A DNA stretch of 28,895 nucleotides from a virus. This document shows, piece after piece, positions 6,029 to 13,578 of this stretch. The stretch lies in the IMG/VR virus record IMGVR_UViG_3300031977_002709, positions 1-28,895 of that record. One strand, given 5' to 3'. A program made the translations under genes and the position numbers. Each line of letters starts with the position of its first letter. The first letter of the stretch is position 1. The notes below the pieces were generated by a model. The model was not told where the DNA came from, did not search any database, and worked only from the letters and a program-made list of their open reading frames with translations.

Positions 6029-6439
6029 ATGAAACCACCAAAAGACAAACGCACAAAAGCATACAAAGATTGGAAACAAAACTTTGATGCACAAAGCCAA
6101 GGTTTAGGCGATACTGTTGAAAAAATAACAAAAGCAACAGGTATTAAAAAACTAGTTAAATGGGTTGCTGGGGAAGATTGCGGTTGTGATGCTAGAAAAC
6201 AAAAACTAAACACTTTATTTAAATACAATAAACCTTTATGCCTTGCAGAACATGAATACTATTATTTAAATACTTTTTTTAATAACCCAAAGGGTGTAAT
6301 TAGTTCACAAACGCAAGGCGAATTACTAAAAATATATAATAGAATATTTCAAACTAAAAAACAAAAATCATCATGCAGCAGTTGTGTACGTACTATGATA
6401 AGTGAGTTGCAAAAAATATACAAAACTTATGGAAATTAG
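6029..6439 (+). CDS. Conserved phage protein with two Cys clusters
   Basis: A 136-residue soluble protein carries GLGDTVEKITKATGIKKLVKW (26-46), then GEDCGCDARKQKLN with C51/C53, and near the C-terminus SSCSSCVRTM (C116 and C119). The two Cys pairs could together hold a zinc ion or an Fe-S cluster. I recall proteins with the GLGDxVxxxTxxTGIKxxV...DCGCxxRK layout widely in Bacteroidota phages, where their function is unknown. It sits between the sigma factor and the phosphoesterase and overlaps the latter. Confidence 0.7.
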   Translation: MKPPKDKRTKAYKDWKQNFDAQSQGLGDTVEKITKATGIKKLVKWVAGEDCGCDARKQKLNTLFKYNKPLCLAEHEYYYLNTFFNNPKGVISSQTQGELLKIYNRIFQTKKQKSSCSSCVRTMISELQKIYKTYGN

Positions 6440-7139
6440 ACCACGTTTAAAAGGCAACAAGCTAAAGGCTTTTAAAAACATTACAAGCAAAGCTAATAGA
6501 GTTTTAGTCATAGGCGATTTACACGAACCATTTTGCCTTGACCAATACCTTGACCACTGTACAGAAACCTATGCTAAATACAATTGCAACAAAGTAGTTT
6601 TTATTGGTGATGTAATAGACAACCACTACAGTAGTTACCATGAAACCGATACCGAAGCACTAGGCGGTGCTGATGAACTTGAACTAGCAATAAAGCGTAT
6701 AAGCCGTTGGTATAAGGCTTTTCCAAAAGCTATAGTTACAATTGGTAACCACGACCGTATAATAATGCGTAAAGCACAAACAAGCCAAGTACCTAAAAAA
6801 TGGATAAAAGCATACAAAGAAGTACTAGAAGTGCCTGGCTGGAAGTTTGTTGACCGCCATGTAATTGATGGTGTACAATACATACATGGTGAAGCCGGAA
6901 CGGCACGTACTAAATGCAAAGCAGACATGCAAAGTACAGTACAAGGCCATTTACATACACAATGTTATACAGAGTTTTTTGTAGGCCAAAACTTTAAAGT
7001 ATTTGGTATGCAAGTTGGTTGCGGTATTGACTTTGAAAGTTACGCAATGGCTTATGCAAAGCGTGGTAAAAAACCAGCAATAGCATGTGGCGTTGTTATA
7101 GATGGCCGTATTGCTATAAACGAGTTAATGAATTTATAA
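6429..7139 (+). CDS. Calcineurin-like metallophosphoesterase
   Basis: A 236-residue metallophosphoesterase with the full metal-binding set: GDLH (29-32), GDVID (60-64), GNHD (106-109), H153 and GHLH (173-176). The family hydrolyses phosphomono- or diesters (nucleotides, cyclic nucleotides, DNA ends) using two metal ions; the substrate here is unknown. I chose the ATG at 6429 (11-nt overlap, as elsewhere in the operon). An in-frame ATG at 6402 would add nine residues and overlap by 38 nt. It is the last gene before the second copy of the 18-bp motif. In this phage it could act on nucleotides or on host signalling molecules. Confidence 0.85.
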   Translation: MEIRPRLKGNKLKAFKNITSKANRVLVIGDLHEPFCLDQYLDHCTETYAKYNCNKVVFIGDVIDNHYSSYHETDTEALGGADELELAIKRISRWYKAFPKAIVTIGNHDRIIMRKAQTSQVPKKWIKAYKEVLEVPGWKFVDRHVIDGVQYIHGEAGTARTKCKADMQSTVQGHLHTQCYTEFFVGQNFKVFGMQVGCGIDFESYAMAYAKRGKKPAIACGVVIDGRIAINELMNL

Positions 7140-7140
7140 A

Positions 7141-7158
7141 TGTTAAAACATTGTTAAA
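7141..7158 (+). promoter_or_regulatory. 18-bp intergenic motif, copy 2 (TGTTAAAACATTGTTAAA)
   Basis: It matches the copies at 3102 and 13579 in 16 of 18 positions and begins 1 nt after the phosphoesterase stop, 38 nt before the next ATG. It is part of a palindrome, AATGTT-AA-AACATT (7139-7152). No good TAnnTTTG box follows, so an operator or a phage-sigma promoter is possible. Confidence 0.42.
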
Positions 7159-7195
7159 CATTATTTAATTAACAAAATGTTTATTATATTACAAT

Positions 7196-7351
7196 ATGAA
7201 AAAACCTAAAAAATACACACACCAACAACGCATGGCTAAAATGGAAAAAGTACTCACCAGTTTATATGTAGCTGTAATGTCAATGCGTACACGAATAGAT
7301 AAAATAGAAGACATATTAAACATTAAAAAAGATGAAGAACAAAAAGCATAA
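7196..7351 (+). CDS. Small basic protein (51 aa)
   Basis: A 51-residue product has a Lys-rich start (MKKPKKYTHQQRMAKMEK) followed by an amphipathic helix containing RTRIDKIEDILNI. It has no recognised motif. It is the first gene after the second motif copy and overlaps the next gene by 20 nt. Function unknown. Confidence 0.5.
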   Translation: MKKPKKYTHQQRMAKMEKVLTSLYVAVMSMRTRIDKIEDILNIKKDEEQKA

Positions 7352-7583
7352 ATTTACCACTGAATACATACTTTACCAAACTACTTTGTTTATTACAGGT
7401 ACTTATGAAGAAGCCGAGCCTGGCGACCATTTCCACCCAGGTTTTCCAGCGCAATTAAATATTGAAAAAATATATTTAAACGACCACCCAGAAGCAGAAG
7501 TCAGTAACATTATTAGCGACATAGATTACGAACAAATAGAAGAAGATTTATACGCTGATTTATTAGACGGTACTTTATGCTAG
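7332..7583 (+). CDS. Conserved small acidic phage protein (83 aa)
   Basis: An 83-residue acidic protein has an N-terminal beta-like segment, then EAEPGDHFHPGFPAQLNIEKIYLN, then an Asp/Glu-rich tail with IDYEQIEEDLYADLLDG. The arrangement (polar strand, EPGD, Pro-containing loop, a beta strand with an I-x-x-I-x-L pattern, and an acidic helix) recalls short phage proteins of unknown function. It overlaps the exonuclease start by 7 nt. No catalytic residues can be named. Confidence 0.6.
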   Translation: MKNKKHKFTTEYILYQTTLFITGTYEEAEPGDHFHPGFPAQLNIEKIYLNDHPEAEVSNIISDIDYEQIEEDLYADLLDGTLC

Positions 7584-8272
7584 TTCTTTTTGATGCAGAC
7601 AGTTTATTGTGGTCAAGTTGTATAAACGTAAACGATGACTTAATAGAAGCACAAGGCAAGTTTGATGAAGTATTTATGTCTATTGTAAACTACATAGATG
7701 AAACCTGGCCAGTTGAACAAGTTTTAGTATTTGCTGGGTCAAGAGGCAATTACCGTAAAAAAATAGATAACACTTATAAATTAAACCGCAAAAAAAAACA
7801 ATTACCAAAACAACTACCAAACCTACAAGAATATTTAAACCAACAGTGGCAATGTAAAAATGCATGCGGTATGGAAACCGATGACTTAATTAGTATTTAT
7901 TGGCATAAGTTAGCAAAACAATATGGGCGTGATAATCTTATTATTGTTAGCCTTGATAAAGATTACAAACAACTACCAGCATTAATATACAACTACCATT
8001 ACAAGCATAAAGAAATATATGACATAACACCACAACAAGCCTTAAACAATTTTTATACACAAATGATAGTAGGCGATAGTGCTGACAATGTTAACTTTTG
8101 TAAAGGCTACGGTAAAAAGTATGCACAAAAAATATTTGCAAATTGTACTACTAAATACCAATATATAAAACAAACTTTTATGTTATATAAAAAAATATAC
8201 AAACAAAAAGCGCGTGAAAAATACATACAATGCCACAAACTTTTAAAACTATTAAACAATGAAACTATTTGA
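7577..8272 (+). CDS. 5'-3' exonuclease, FEN1/T7 gp6-like PIN-fold nuclease
   Basis: A 231-residue nuclease with the acidic metal-binding positions of the 5'-3' exonuclease family: FDADS (D6, D8), METDDLIS (E100, D102, D103), SLDKDYKQLP (D127, D129) and GDSADNV (D167, D170). The basic RKKIDNTYKLNRKKK segment (60-74) would lie near the DNA arch. The helix-hairpin-helix region is short and weak (CKGYGKKYAQKIF). It should degrade RNA primers, flaps or host DNA from 5' ends. It opens the operon segment that contains the predicted DNA-modification genes. Confidence 0.85.
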   Translation: MLVLFDADSLLWSSCINVNDDLIEAQGKFDEVFMSIVNYIDETWPVEQVLVFAGSRGNYRKKIDNTYKLNRKKKQLPKQLPNLQEYLNQQWQCKNACGMETDDLISIYWHKLAKQYGRDNLIIVSLDKDYKQLPALIYNYHYKHKEIYDITPQQALNNFYTQMIVGDSADNVNFCKGYGKKYAQKIFANCTTKYQYIKQTFMLYKKIYKQKAREKYIQCHKLLKLLNNETI

Positions 8273-8477
8273 AGACAATTGGGGTACTGACAACAGCCCT
8301 ATAGAAGACGTAGAAATAACTACAACACTTTTATATTTTAGCAAACAAGAACTAAAACAATTTAAACATTTATGTAAAATAGGTATGAAAAAAGTTTACG
8401 GTGAAGCTGCGCAAACAAAAGGCAACCTAAGCGATTATTTACTACTAATACTAAAACAAGCAAATGAAAACAATTAA
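8259..8477 (+). CDS. Small conserved phage protein (72 aa)
   Basis: A 72-residue product has an acidic start and a helical C-terminal half, YFSKQELKQFKHLCKIGMKK followed by GNLSDYLLLILKQ. The pattern of one charged helix, a short link and a second Leu-rich helix is reminiscent of small DNA-binding or dimerisation domains, but no family can be named. It overlaps the exonuclease by 14 nt and the TET/JBP-like gene by 14 nt. Confidence 0.55.
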   Translation: MKLFEDNWGTDNSPIEDVEITTTLLYFSKQELKQFKHLCKIGMKKVYGEAAQTKGNLSDYLLLILKQANENN

Positions 8478-9330
8478 ACTAGCAAACCATTACAAAGGCA
8501 AACAAGCTGATAAATTTAAAGGCACGTTTTTAACTGACAAACATTATAACACACTTATAACAGAAGATACTGACGGTTACGATTTAAACGGTCAACTATT
8601 ATTTAGATACCGTAAAAATGCAATACCTGACAATATACTAAAGCTAGGTTACAACAGTTTTAAAGACAGCATAGAATATACTGATGGGCGTGGCATAGCT
8701 AGTGGTAGCAGTCATAAACGCATACGTAAAGATGGTAGTGTAAGTAACATTACTGTTGGCAATAAAGTTTATAGCGGTAACGTAGGTTATATGGATAGTA
8801 GTGCAATGGTAAAGTATTGCCGTAAAACTGCATTTGCACGTAAGTATTTTGATAAGTTTAAACAGGGTATTCCGTTTGTTGAATACATTGATTACCTATA
8901 TAGTAATTTATGCCCAACACATTACCAAAAACAAAAAGCAATTGCAGACGGAACAAACCGTAATTATGTTATTGGTGATACAAGTTTTACAACTGTAACA
9001 GTAAATAAAAACTTTCGTACAGCTGTACATAAAGATAGCGGTGACTTCCCTGAGGGGTTTGGCAATTTGGTTACTTATCGCCAGGGGTCTTACGATGGGG
9101 GTTACTTTTGTTTACCTGAATACAAAGTAGCTATAGACATGCAAAACAATGATGTACTATTTGTTGATGTACACAAATGGCATGGTAATACTGAAATAAC
9201 AAACAAAAGCGATGATTGGTTGCGTATAAGTTTTGTTTTATACTACAGGGAATACATGTATAAATGCAACCAGCCTAGCCAAGAGCTACAAAACATAAAA
9301 CAAGATAAAACAGGGTATTTAACATTATGA
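8464..9330 (+). CDS. TET/JBP-family 2-oxoglutarate/Fe(II) DNA base dioxygenase
   Basis: A 288-residue protein whose C-terminal half (about 170-262) has the double-stranded beta-helix dioxygenase pattern. It contains FRTAVHKDSGD with the iron ligands H189-x-D191, then GFGNLVTYRQG, GGYFCLPEY, and NNDVLFVDVHKWHGNT with H240 as distal ligand (H237 nearby). The RISFVLYYR strand supplies R254 for 2-oxoglutarate. This order and spacing match TET/JBP enzymes, which hydroxylate the methyl group of thymine or 5-methylcytosine in DNA. The N-terminal half (1-165) is unassigned. The following nuclease, glycosylase-like and kinase genes support a role in DNA hypermodification. I see no cytosine methyltransferase here, so thymine is the likelier substrate. 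Confidence 0.75.
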   Translation: MKTIKLANHYKGKQADKFKGTFLTDKHYNTLITEDTDGYDLNGQLLFRYRKNAIPDNILKLGYNSFKDSIEYTDGRGIASGSSHKRIRKDGSVSNITVGNKVYSGNVGYMDSSAMVKYCRKTAFARKYFDKFKQGIPFVEYIDYLYSNLCPTHYQKQKAIADGTNRNYVIGDTSFTTVTVNKNFRTAVHKDSGDFPEGFGNLVTYRQGSYDGGYFCLPEYKVAIDMQNNDVLFVDVHKWHGNTEITNKSDDWLRISFVLYYREYMYKCNQPSQELQNIKQDKTGYLTL

Positions 9331-9800
9331 TTACAAAACAACAAAAGGGTTTACAATTTGAAGCCTATGTTTACCAGAACCTAAAAAAATACTGGGGCAT
9401 TACTTTAACGCATTGTAAAACAAAACAAGAACAATACACCATAGGTGAAAACTACGAGGGTTGGGAAATAAAAAACGACCAAACGTTTAAAAAAACTGGC
9501 AACCTTTACATTAGTGTTGAACGTCGCTATGAACATGCTACATACCCTAGTGGTATATTTAAAGACCAAAAAGTAAAACAACGCTTTTATGTAATTGGTG
9601 ACCACAACAAATGTTATGTATTTAGCACAAAATTACTACAACAGTATTATTATAAAAACAAACCAAAGTTAAAGCCAGGCTTTACTACTAAAAACCAAGG
9701 AACTGAATACGGTTTTTTATTAAACACACAACAAGCTGAGCGTTTAACATTAGGTTATTTATGTAACGAAATTAATTTATTTTGCAAACAACAGGATTAG
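9327..9800 (+). CDS. PD-(D/E)XK-type nuclease-like protein
   Basis: A 157-residue protein has GLQFEAYVYQNL (8-19, with E12), an acidic strand, YEGWEIKND (E47-I-K49), then NLYISVERRY (59-68). E12, the ExK pair and the following strand fit the restriction-endonuclease-like fold. C-terminal to this come PSGIF and a FYVIGDHNKCYVFS strand pair. It could cut DNA that lacks, or carries, the modification made by its neighbours, or process DNA ends. That is inference. It overlaps the dioxygenase stop by 4 nt and the next gene by 19 nt. Confidence 0.6.
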   Translation: MITKQQKGLQFEAYVYQNLKKYWGITLTHCKTKQEQYTIGENYEGWEIKNDQTFKKTGNLYISVERRYEHATYPSGIFKDQKVKQRFYVIGDHNKCYVFSTKLLQQYYYKNKPKLKPGFTTKNQGTEYGFLLNTQQAERLTLGYLCNEINLFCKQQD

Positions 9801-10873
9801 TACAAGTACAACCTATTTACAATTTACAACCAGGTTTAGATTTTAGGTTACCACAATACAGGCGCAAAGTATTTTTGGACTTTTACAAATTCCATACTAA
9901 ATACAGAGGCCATGCCGGTGCGGTGTATTATGCAATACCACATATAATTGATGAACTTAAATTAAATAAAGAACAAGCCTACTGGTTATGTTTTATAAAC
10001 GGTTGCAGCCAAAACATAGTAACTAGTTATATAATATTTAAAAAGTTTAACAATATACACAAACTGAATTTATATAAATTAAAAGAATGGTTTTACCAAA
10101 ACTATAAACTATTTGGTTGGGATACCGACAGACGTTATTTTAAAAACTCTTTTATACAATGCATAGAAAATTACTTAAACCTTTTAAATGGTAAAACACA
10201 AACCGAGTTCTTTAGCAATATATGCAACACAAGCAATGCGCATACAAATTTTAAAAAACTATGGCAAGTAGTTAATAATGACTTTTTATACTTTGGGCGT
10301 TTAAGTGCTTTTAGTTATATTGAATACCTAAACATTATAGGTTTAAACGTAGAATGCAATGAATTATTTTTAGATGATTTAAAAGGTAGTAAAAGCCACC
10401 GTAATGGTTTATGTAAGGTTTTAGGCAGAGATGACTTAGATTGGACTAAAAACAACCCTGTAGCTTACACAGATAACATTATTGATGAATTAAAAACGCA
10501 AGGCCAATTACTATTGCAAGAAGCCAAACAATACATTAACATGCCTTTTGTAAATTACTTTACGCTTGAAACTACCTTATGTTGTTACAAGGGTTGGCAT
10601 AGAGTAAACAGACGTTACCCTAATGTTTACAACGATATGTTTTACGACCGCATAACACATGCAGAACAAAAATGGCAAACTAAATTTAATATATTTCATG
10701 CAGCGCGTAAAAAATATTTACCTGAATACTTGCGTTGCGAACATAATCCTAGTAAATTAAAACTTTGTAAAGAAAAACAAAACCACTACCGTTTAACTGG
10801 CCAAGTAATAATGATGGAACACGAATACCCATACTATAAAAATAACTTTAGAACAAATACACTATGGCAATAA
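9782..10873 (+). CDS. aGPT-Pplase/ADDT-like protein, predicted thymine hypermodification enzyme
   Basis: A 363-residue, mostly helical protein. Conserved-looking blocks are YRGHAGAVYYAIPHI (41-55), FGRLSAFSYIEYL (171-183), SKSHRNGLCKVLGRDDLDW (203-221) and TLETTLCCYKGWHRVNRRYP (261-280), followed by YNDMFYDRI. These resemble my memory of the alpha-glutamyl/putrescinyl-thymine pyrophosphorylase family (aGPT-Pplase; DNA-glycosylase-like). Members of that family attach amines or amino acids to a pyrophosphorylated or phosphorylated 5-hydroxymethyl-uracil in phage DNA. The kinase immediately downstream, overlapping by 10 nt, and the TET/JBP gene upstream strengthen the case. The family assignment is from pattern memory and could be wrong. 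Confidence 0.5.
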   Translation: MQTTGLVQVQPIYNLQPGLDFRLPQYRRKVFLDFYKFHTKYRGHAGAVYYAIPHIIDELKLNKEQAYWLCFINGCSQNIVTSYIIFKKFNNIHKLNLYKLKEWFYQNYKLFGWDTDRRYFKNSFIQCIENYLNLLNGKTQTEFFSNICNTSNAHTNFKKLWQVVNNDFLYFGRLSAFSYIEYLNIIGLNVECNELFLDDLKGSKSHRNGLCKVLGRDDLDWTKNNPVAYTDNIIDELKTQGQLLLQEAKQYINMPFVNYFTLETTLCCYKGWHRVNRRYPNVYNDMFYDRITHAEQKWQTKFNIFHAARKKYLPEYLRCEHNPSKLKLCKEKQNHYRLTGQVIMMEHEYPYYKNNFRTNTLWQ

Positions 10874-11415
10874 ATATATTAATAACTGGTAATTGTGGCG
10901 TTGGTAAAACCTATGTAATAAAAAAACTTATAAATAGTTTACAAGTTGCTCATGCAAACAATGTAGGTTTGTTACGTTATTTACATAATGACCAATATAT
11001 AATTACAGGTACTTACGTAGGTGATATGTTTGATGGCAGCGATAAACTTGCCATGAATGTAATGTCTAGCTTAGATGAATTCTTACAAAAAAACAATAAC
11101 CACATAATATTTTACGAGGGTGACCGCTTTACTAACAGTACATTTATAAAAAAAGCAAAACCATTTATAATTAAAATACTTGGCGATGGTAAACAAGGGC
11201 GCAAGCAACGCAACAGCCAACAAACACAACGCCATTTAAAAAGCATACAAACAAGAGTAAACAATATAAACGCAGATTTAGAATTAAAAAACAGCAATGT
11301 TTGTTTAAGTGTTATATTGCATTGTTTAATGCATAGTAGTACACACCAAGAACTACAAATGCAATTAGGCAAGCAACAACAAATACACACTAAACAACAA
11401 ACTAGCTTATTTTAA
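10864..11415 (+). CDS. P-loop kinase, predicted 5-hydroxymethylpyrimidine DNA kinase
   Basis: A 183-residue P-loop protein with a perfect Walker A, GNCGVGKT (9-16), a second acidic motif HIIFYEGDRFTN (80-91) and an Arg-rich lid GRKQRNSQQTQRHLKSIQTR (112-131). The GDxFxGSDKLAM segment (53-64) may contact substrate. The size and lid fit a small-molecule or nucleic-acid kinase rather than an ATPase. In thymidine-hypermodifying phages a kinase phosphorylates 5-hydroxymethyl-dU in DNA to make the acceptor for aGPT-Pplase-type enzymes, and such an enzyme lies just upstream here. The specific substrate is inferred from that context. The Gln-rich C-terminal tail looks disordered. Confidence 0.65.
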   Translation: MAINILITGNCGVGKTYVIKKLINSLQVAHANNVGLLRYLHNDQYIITGTYVGDMFDGSDKLAMNVMSSLDEFLQKNNNHIIFYEGDRFTNSTFIKKAKPFIIKILGDGKQGRKQRNSQQTQRHLKSIQTRVNNINADLELKNSNVCLSVILHCLMHSSTHQELQMQLGKQQQIHTKQQTSLF

Positions 11416-11661
11416 ATGCACCAAACAATTTATGAATATTATGCCTTAACATTATACGAACTAGAAAATGGGGTAACAATTACAGAGTTACAACAAATGC
11501 TAAACGAATACATACAGCTAGAACAATACTTAGCATGCGCAGGAATACACCGCGCAATAGAACATTACAAATTTTATATACTATATCATTTAATAACTTA
11601 TTATACATTTGAAGACGATTTAAAACAAATAACATGGAAACAAAAAGAATACAACAATTAG
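11416..11661 (+). CDS. Hypothetical helical protein (81 aa)
   Basis: An 81-residue product rich in Tyr, Leu, Ile and Glu reads as three or four helices (ITELQQMLNEYIQLEQYL, GIHRAIEHYKFYILYHLITY). It starts immediately after the kinase stop and overlaps the DnaA-like gene by 28 nt. No family is recognised. Position suggests expression with the modification cassette, but there is no evidence it takes part in it. Confidence 0.6.
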   Translation: MHQTIYEYYALTLYELENGVTITELQQMLNEYIQLEQYLACAGIHRAIEHYKFYILYHLITYYTFEDDLKQITWKQKEYNN

Positions 11662-12089
11662 TAACACAATACACAAAAACAGAAATAACAACCAATAGCC
11701 GTAAACGCGAACACGTATATGCCAGGGCAATTTACTTTAAACTATGTAAAGATTTAACACAACTTACATTAAAAGAAATAGGCCAAACACTAAACAAAAC
11801 CCATGCTACCGTAATACATAGCATTAATAATATATTTCCTGCAATAAAACTGTACGACAAAAAACTATATAACGTTTATGCAGAACTAACCAACAATGAT
11901 GAAATGCCTATTGAGCAACGCTACATGCACTTAAAAGAAAAATACAATAAACTAAAACAACAAAAACTACCAATACAATACACAAACTTAATAAACATAA
12001 TAGGCCAAATACCTAATAACGAAATACAAAACGCTGAGCTACGTTTTAACACAATTAAAAACATGCTAGTTAACAAAAACAAACAATAA
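11634..12089 (+). CDS. DnaA domain IV-like DNA-binding protein
   Basis: A 151-residue protein. Residues 20-68 read like DnaA domain IV, the DnaA-box-binding helix-turn-helix: SRKREHVYARAIYFKLCKDL, then LTLKEIGQTLN, then KTHATVIHSINNI. This parallels the bacterial pattern RxxVxxRxxAMYLxRxLT...IGxxFGxRDHxTVxxAxxxI. No AAA+ ATPase part is present. The rest (80-151) is helical with Lys/Gln-rich stretches. It could bind DnaA boxes at the phage origin or on the host chromosome and compete with host DnaA. That is inference; the domain match is clear by eye. It is the last gene before the terminase genes. Confidence 0.7.
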   Translation: METKRIQQLVTQYTKTEITTNSRKREHVYARAIYFKLCKDLTQLTLKEIGQTLNKTHATVIHSINNIFPAIKLYDKKLYNVYAELTNNDEMPIEQRYMHLKEKYNKLKQQKLPIQYTNLINIIGQIPNNEIQNAELRFNTIKNMLVNKNKQ

Positions 12090-12131
12090 AGGTTATTAAA
12101 AAAATAATTACTAACAATTTTTTTCAATCTT

Positions 12132-12380
12132 ATGGACGGTAGAAAAAACAACGGTGGGCATGCTAACAGTGGGCGTAAGTCAAAAGCTGAGGAAGTAAAG
12201 CTAATTGAACGTTTAACGCCACTTGAACCACAAGCGTTTGCAGCACTTAAAGCTGGCATTGAAAGCGGTGAGTTTAAATTTGTACAATTGTTTTACCACT
12301 ACTATGCCGGTAAACCACGTGAAACCAAAGACATTACCTTAAACGCAGAACAACCATTATTTAACATTACTGACTTATAG
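12132..12380 (+). CDS. terS: Terminase small subunit
   Basis: An 82-residue protein starts with GRKNNGGHANSGRKSKAEEV, then VKLIERLTPLEPQAFAALKA, and ends near FVQLFYHYYAGKPRETKDIT. The GRxSKAxEVKLIExLxPLEPxAxxAL pattern is typical of short terminase small subunits in Bacteroidota phages. It recognises the packaging site and loads the large subunit. It is shorter than the usual TerS (120-180 aa) and lacks an obvious separate HTH. The last base of its stop is the first base of the large-subunit GTG start (12380), which supports co-translation. Confidence 0.8.
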   Translation: MDGRKNNGGHANSGRKSKAEEVKLIERLTPLEPQAFAALKAGIESGEFKFVQLFYHYYAGKPRETKDITLNAEQPLFNITDL

Positions 12381-13546
12381 TGGACTTTATTGTAACAACT
12401 GCAATAAAAAAATTAGCTAAGTTAAAAAGCCGTAAACGCATAGTACAAGGTGGTACTAGTGCTGGCAAAACATTTGGCATAATACCTTTGCTTGTAGATA
12501 CAGCAATAAGAAACCCACAAACTGAAATAAGCATAGTAAGCGAGTCAATACCACATTTACGTAGAGGTGCATTAAAAGACTTCTTAAAAATAATGATAAT
12601 GACCAAACGCTATAGCGATGCACAATTTAACAAGTCAATATTAAAATATACATTTACCAATGGTAGTTATATAGAGTTTTTTAGTATTGAAAGTGCGGAT
12701 AAACTACGTGGGGCAAGGCGTAACATACTATATGTAAACGAAGCCAACAACATACCCTTTGATGCTTACAACCAATTAGCAATACGTACAAGCGGTACTA
12801 TATGGCTTGACTTTAACCCTACATCAAGTTTTTGGGCGCATACTGAATTACAAAACAATACTGATACTGACTTTATTAAATTAACCTACCAAGACAACGA
12901 AGCACTAAGCCCTGAAATAATAAAAGACATTGAACAAGCTAAACTAAAAGCGCACACCAGCACTTACTGGAAAAACTGGTGGCAAGTATATGGCCTTGGT
13001 GAAATAGGAACACTTGAGGGTGCTTGCATACCTGACTGGCAAGCCATTGATTTACCAGCTGAAGCACGTTTACTTTGTTACGGCATGGACTTTGGTTACA
13101 GTGCAGATCCAACAACTTTAATTGCATTATACAAATACAATGATGCTTATATATTTGATGAGGTTGTTTACCAAAAGGGTTTACTTAATAGCGACATAAA
13201 CAAATTACTTAAAAACTATAATGTAGCAGATATCATATATGCAGATAGTGCTGAACCTAAAAGTATTGCTGAATTAAACAACTATGGTAATACAGTGCTA
13301 CCATGCCAAAAAGGTAAAGACAGCATTGTATATGGCCTTAACTTAATAAACCAAAACAAAATATACGTTACTAATAAAAGTGTTAATTTAATAAAGGAAT
13401 TACAAAACTACATTTGGTTAAAAGACAAAGAGGGCAATACACTAAACAAACCAATAGATGCATTTAACCATTGCATAGATGCTGCTAGGTATGCTTTAAC
13501 TAGCCAATTACAAAACCCACATAAAGGCAAATACTTTGTATTTTAA
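12380..13546 (+). CDS. terL: Terminase large subunit
   Basis: A 388-residue packaging motor/nuclease. The ATPase domain has Walker A QGGTSAGKTFG (23-33), Walker B ILYVNE (116-121) and WLDFNP (142-147). The RNase-H-like nuclease domain has CYGMDFGYSADP (D237), IIYADSAEP (D289) and AFNHCIDAARYAL with D367. It packages phage DNA into the prohead and cuts it. It resembles the PBSX/COG1783 large terminases in size and layout. The start is GTG at 12380, overlapping the TerS stop by one base. It uses mainly CGN arginine codons (8 CGN to 4 AGR), unlike the fibre gene at the right end. Confidence 0.95.
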   Translation: MDFIVTTAIKKLAKLKSRKRIVQGGTSAGKTFGIIPLLVDTAIRNPQTEISIVSESIPHLRRGALKDFLKIMIMTKRYSDAQFNKSILKYTFTNGSYIEFFSIESADKLRGARRNILYVNEANNIPFDAYNQLAIRTSGTIWLDFNPTSSFWAHTELQNNTDTDFIKLTYQDNEALSPEIIKDIEQAKLKAHTSTYWKNWWQVYGLGEIGTLEGACIPDWQAIDLPAEARLLCYGMDFGYSADPTTLIALYKYNDAYIFDEVVYQKGLLNSDINKLLKNYNVADIIYADSAEPKSIAELNNYGNTVLPCQKGKDSIVYGLNLINQNKIYVTNKSVNLIKELQNYIWLKDKEGNTLNKPIDAFNHCIDAARYALTSQLQNPHKGKYFVF

Positions 13547-13578
13547 ATTATACTTACCCTGTAAAAGTGTTAATGAAA

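Noticed and set aside
8464-11415. Cytosine-5 methyltransferase feeding the TET-like enzyme
   Set aside because: No PCQ or ENV motifs or SAM-binding pattern occur in any gene of the window; one could still lie outside it.
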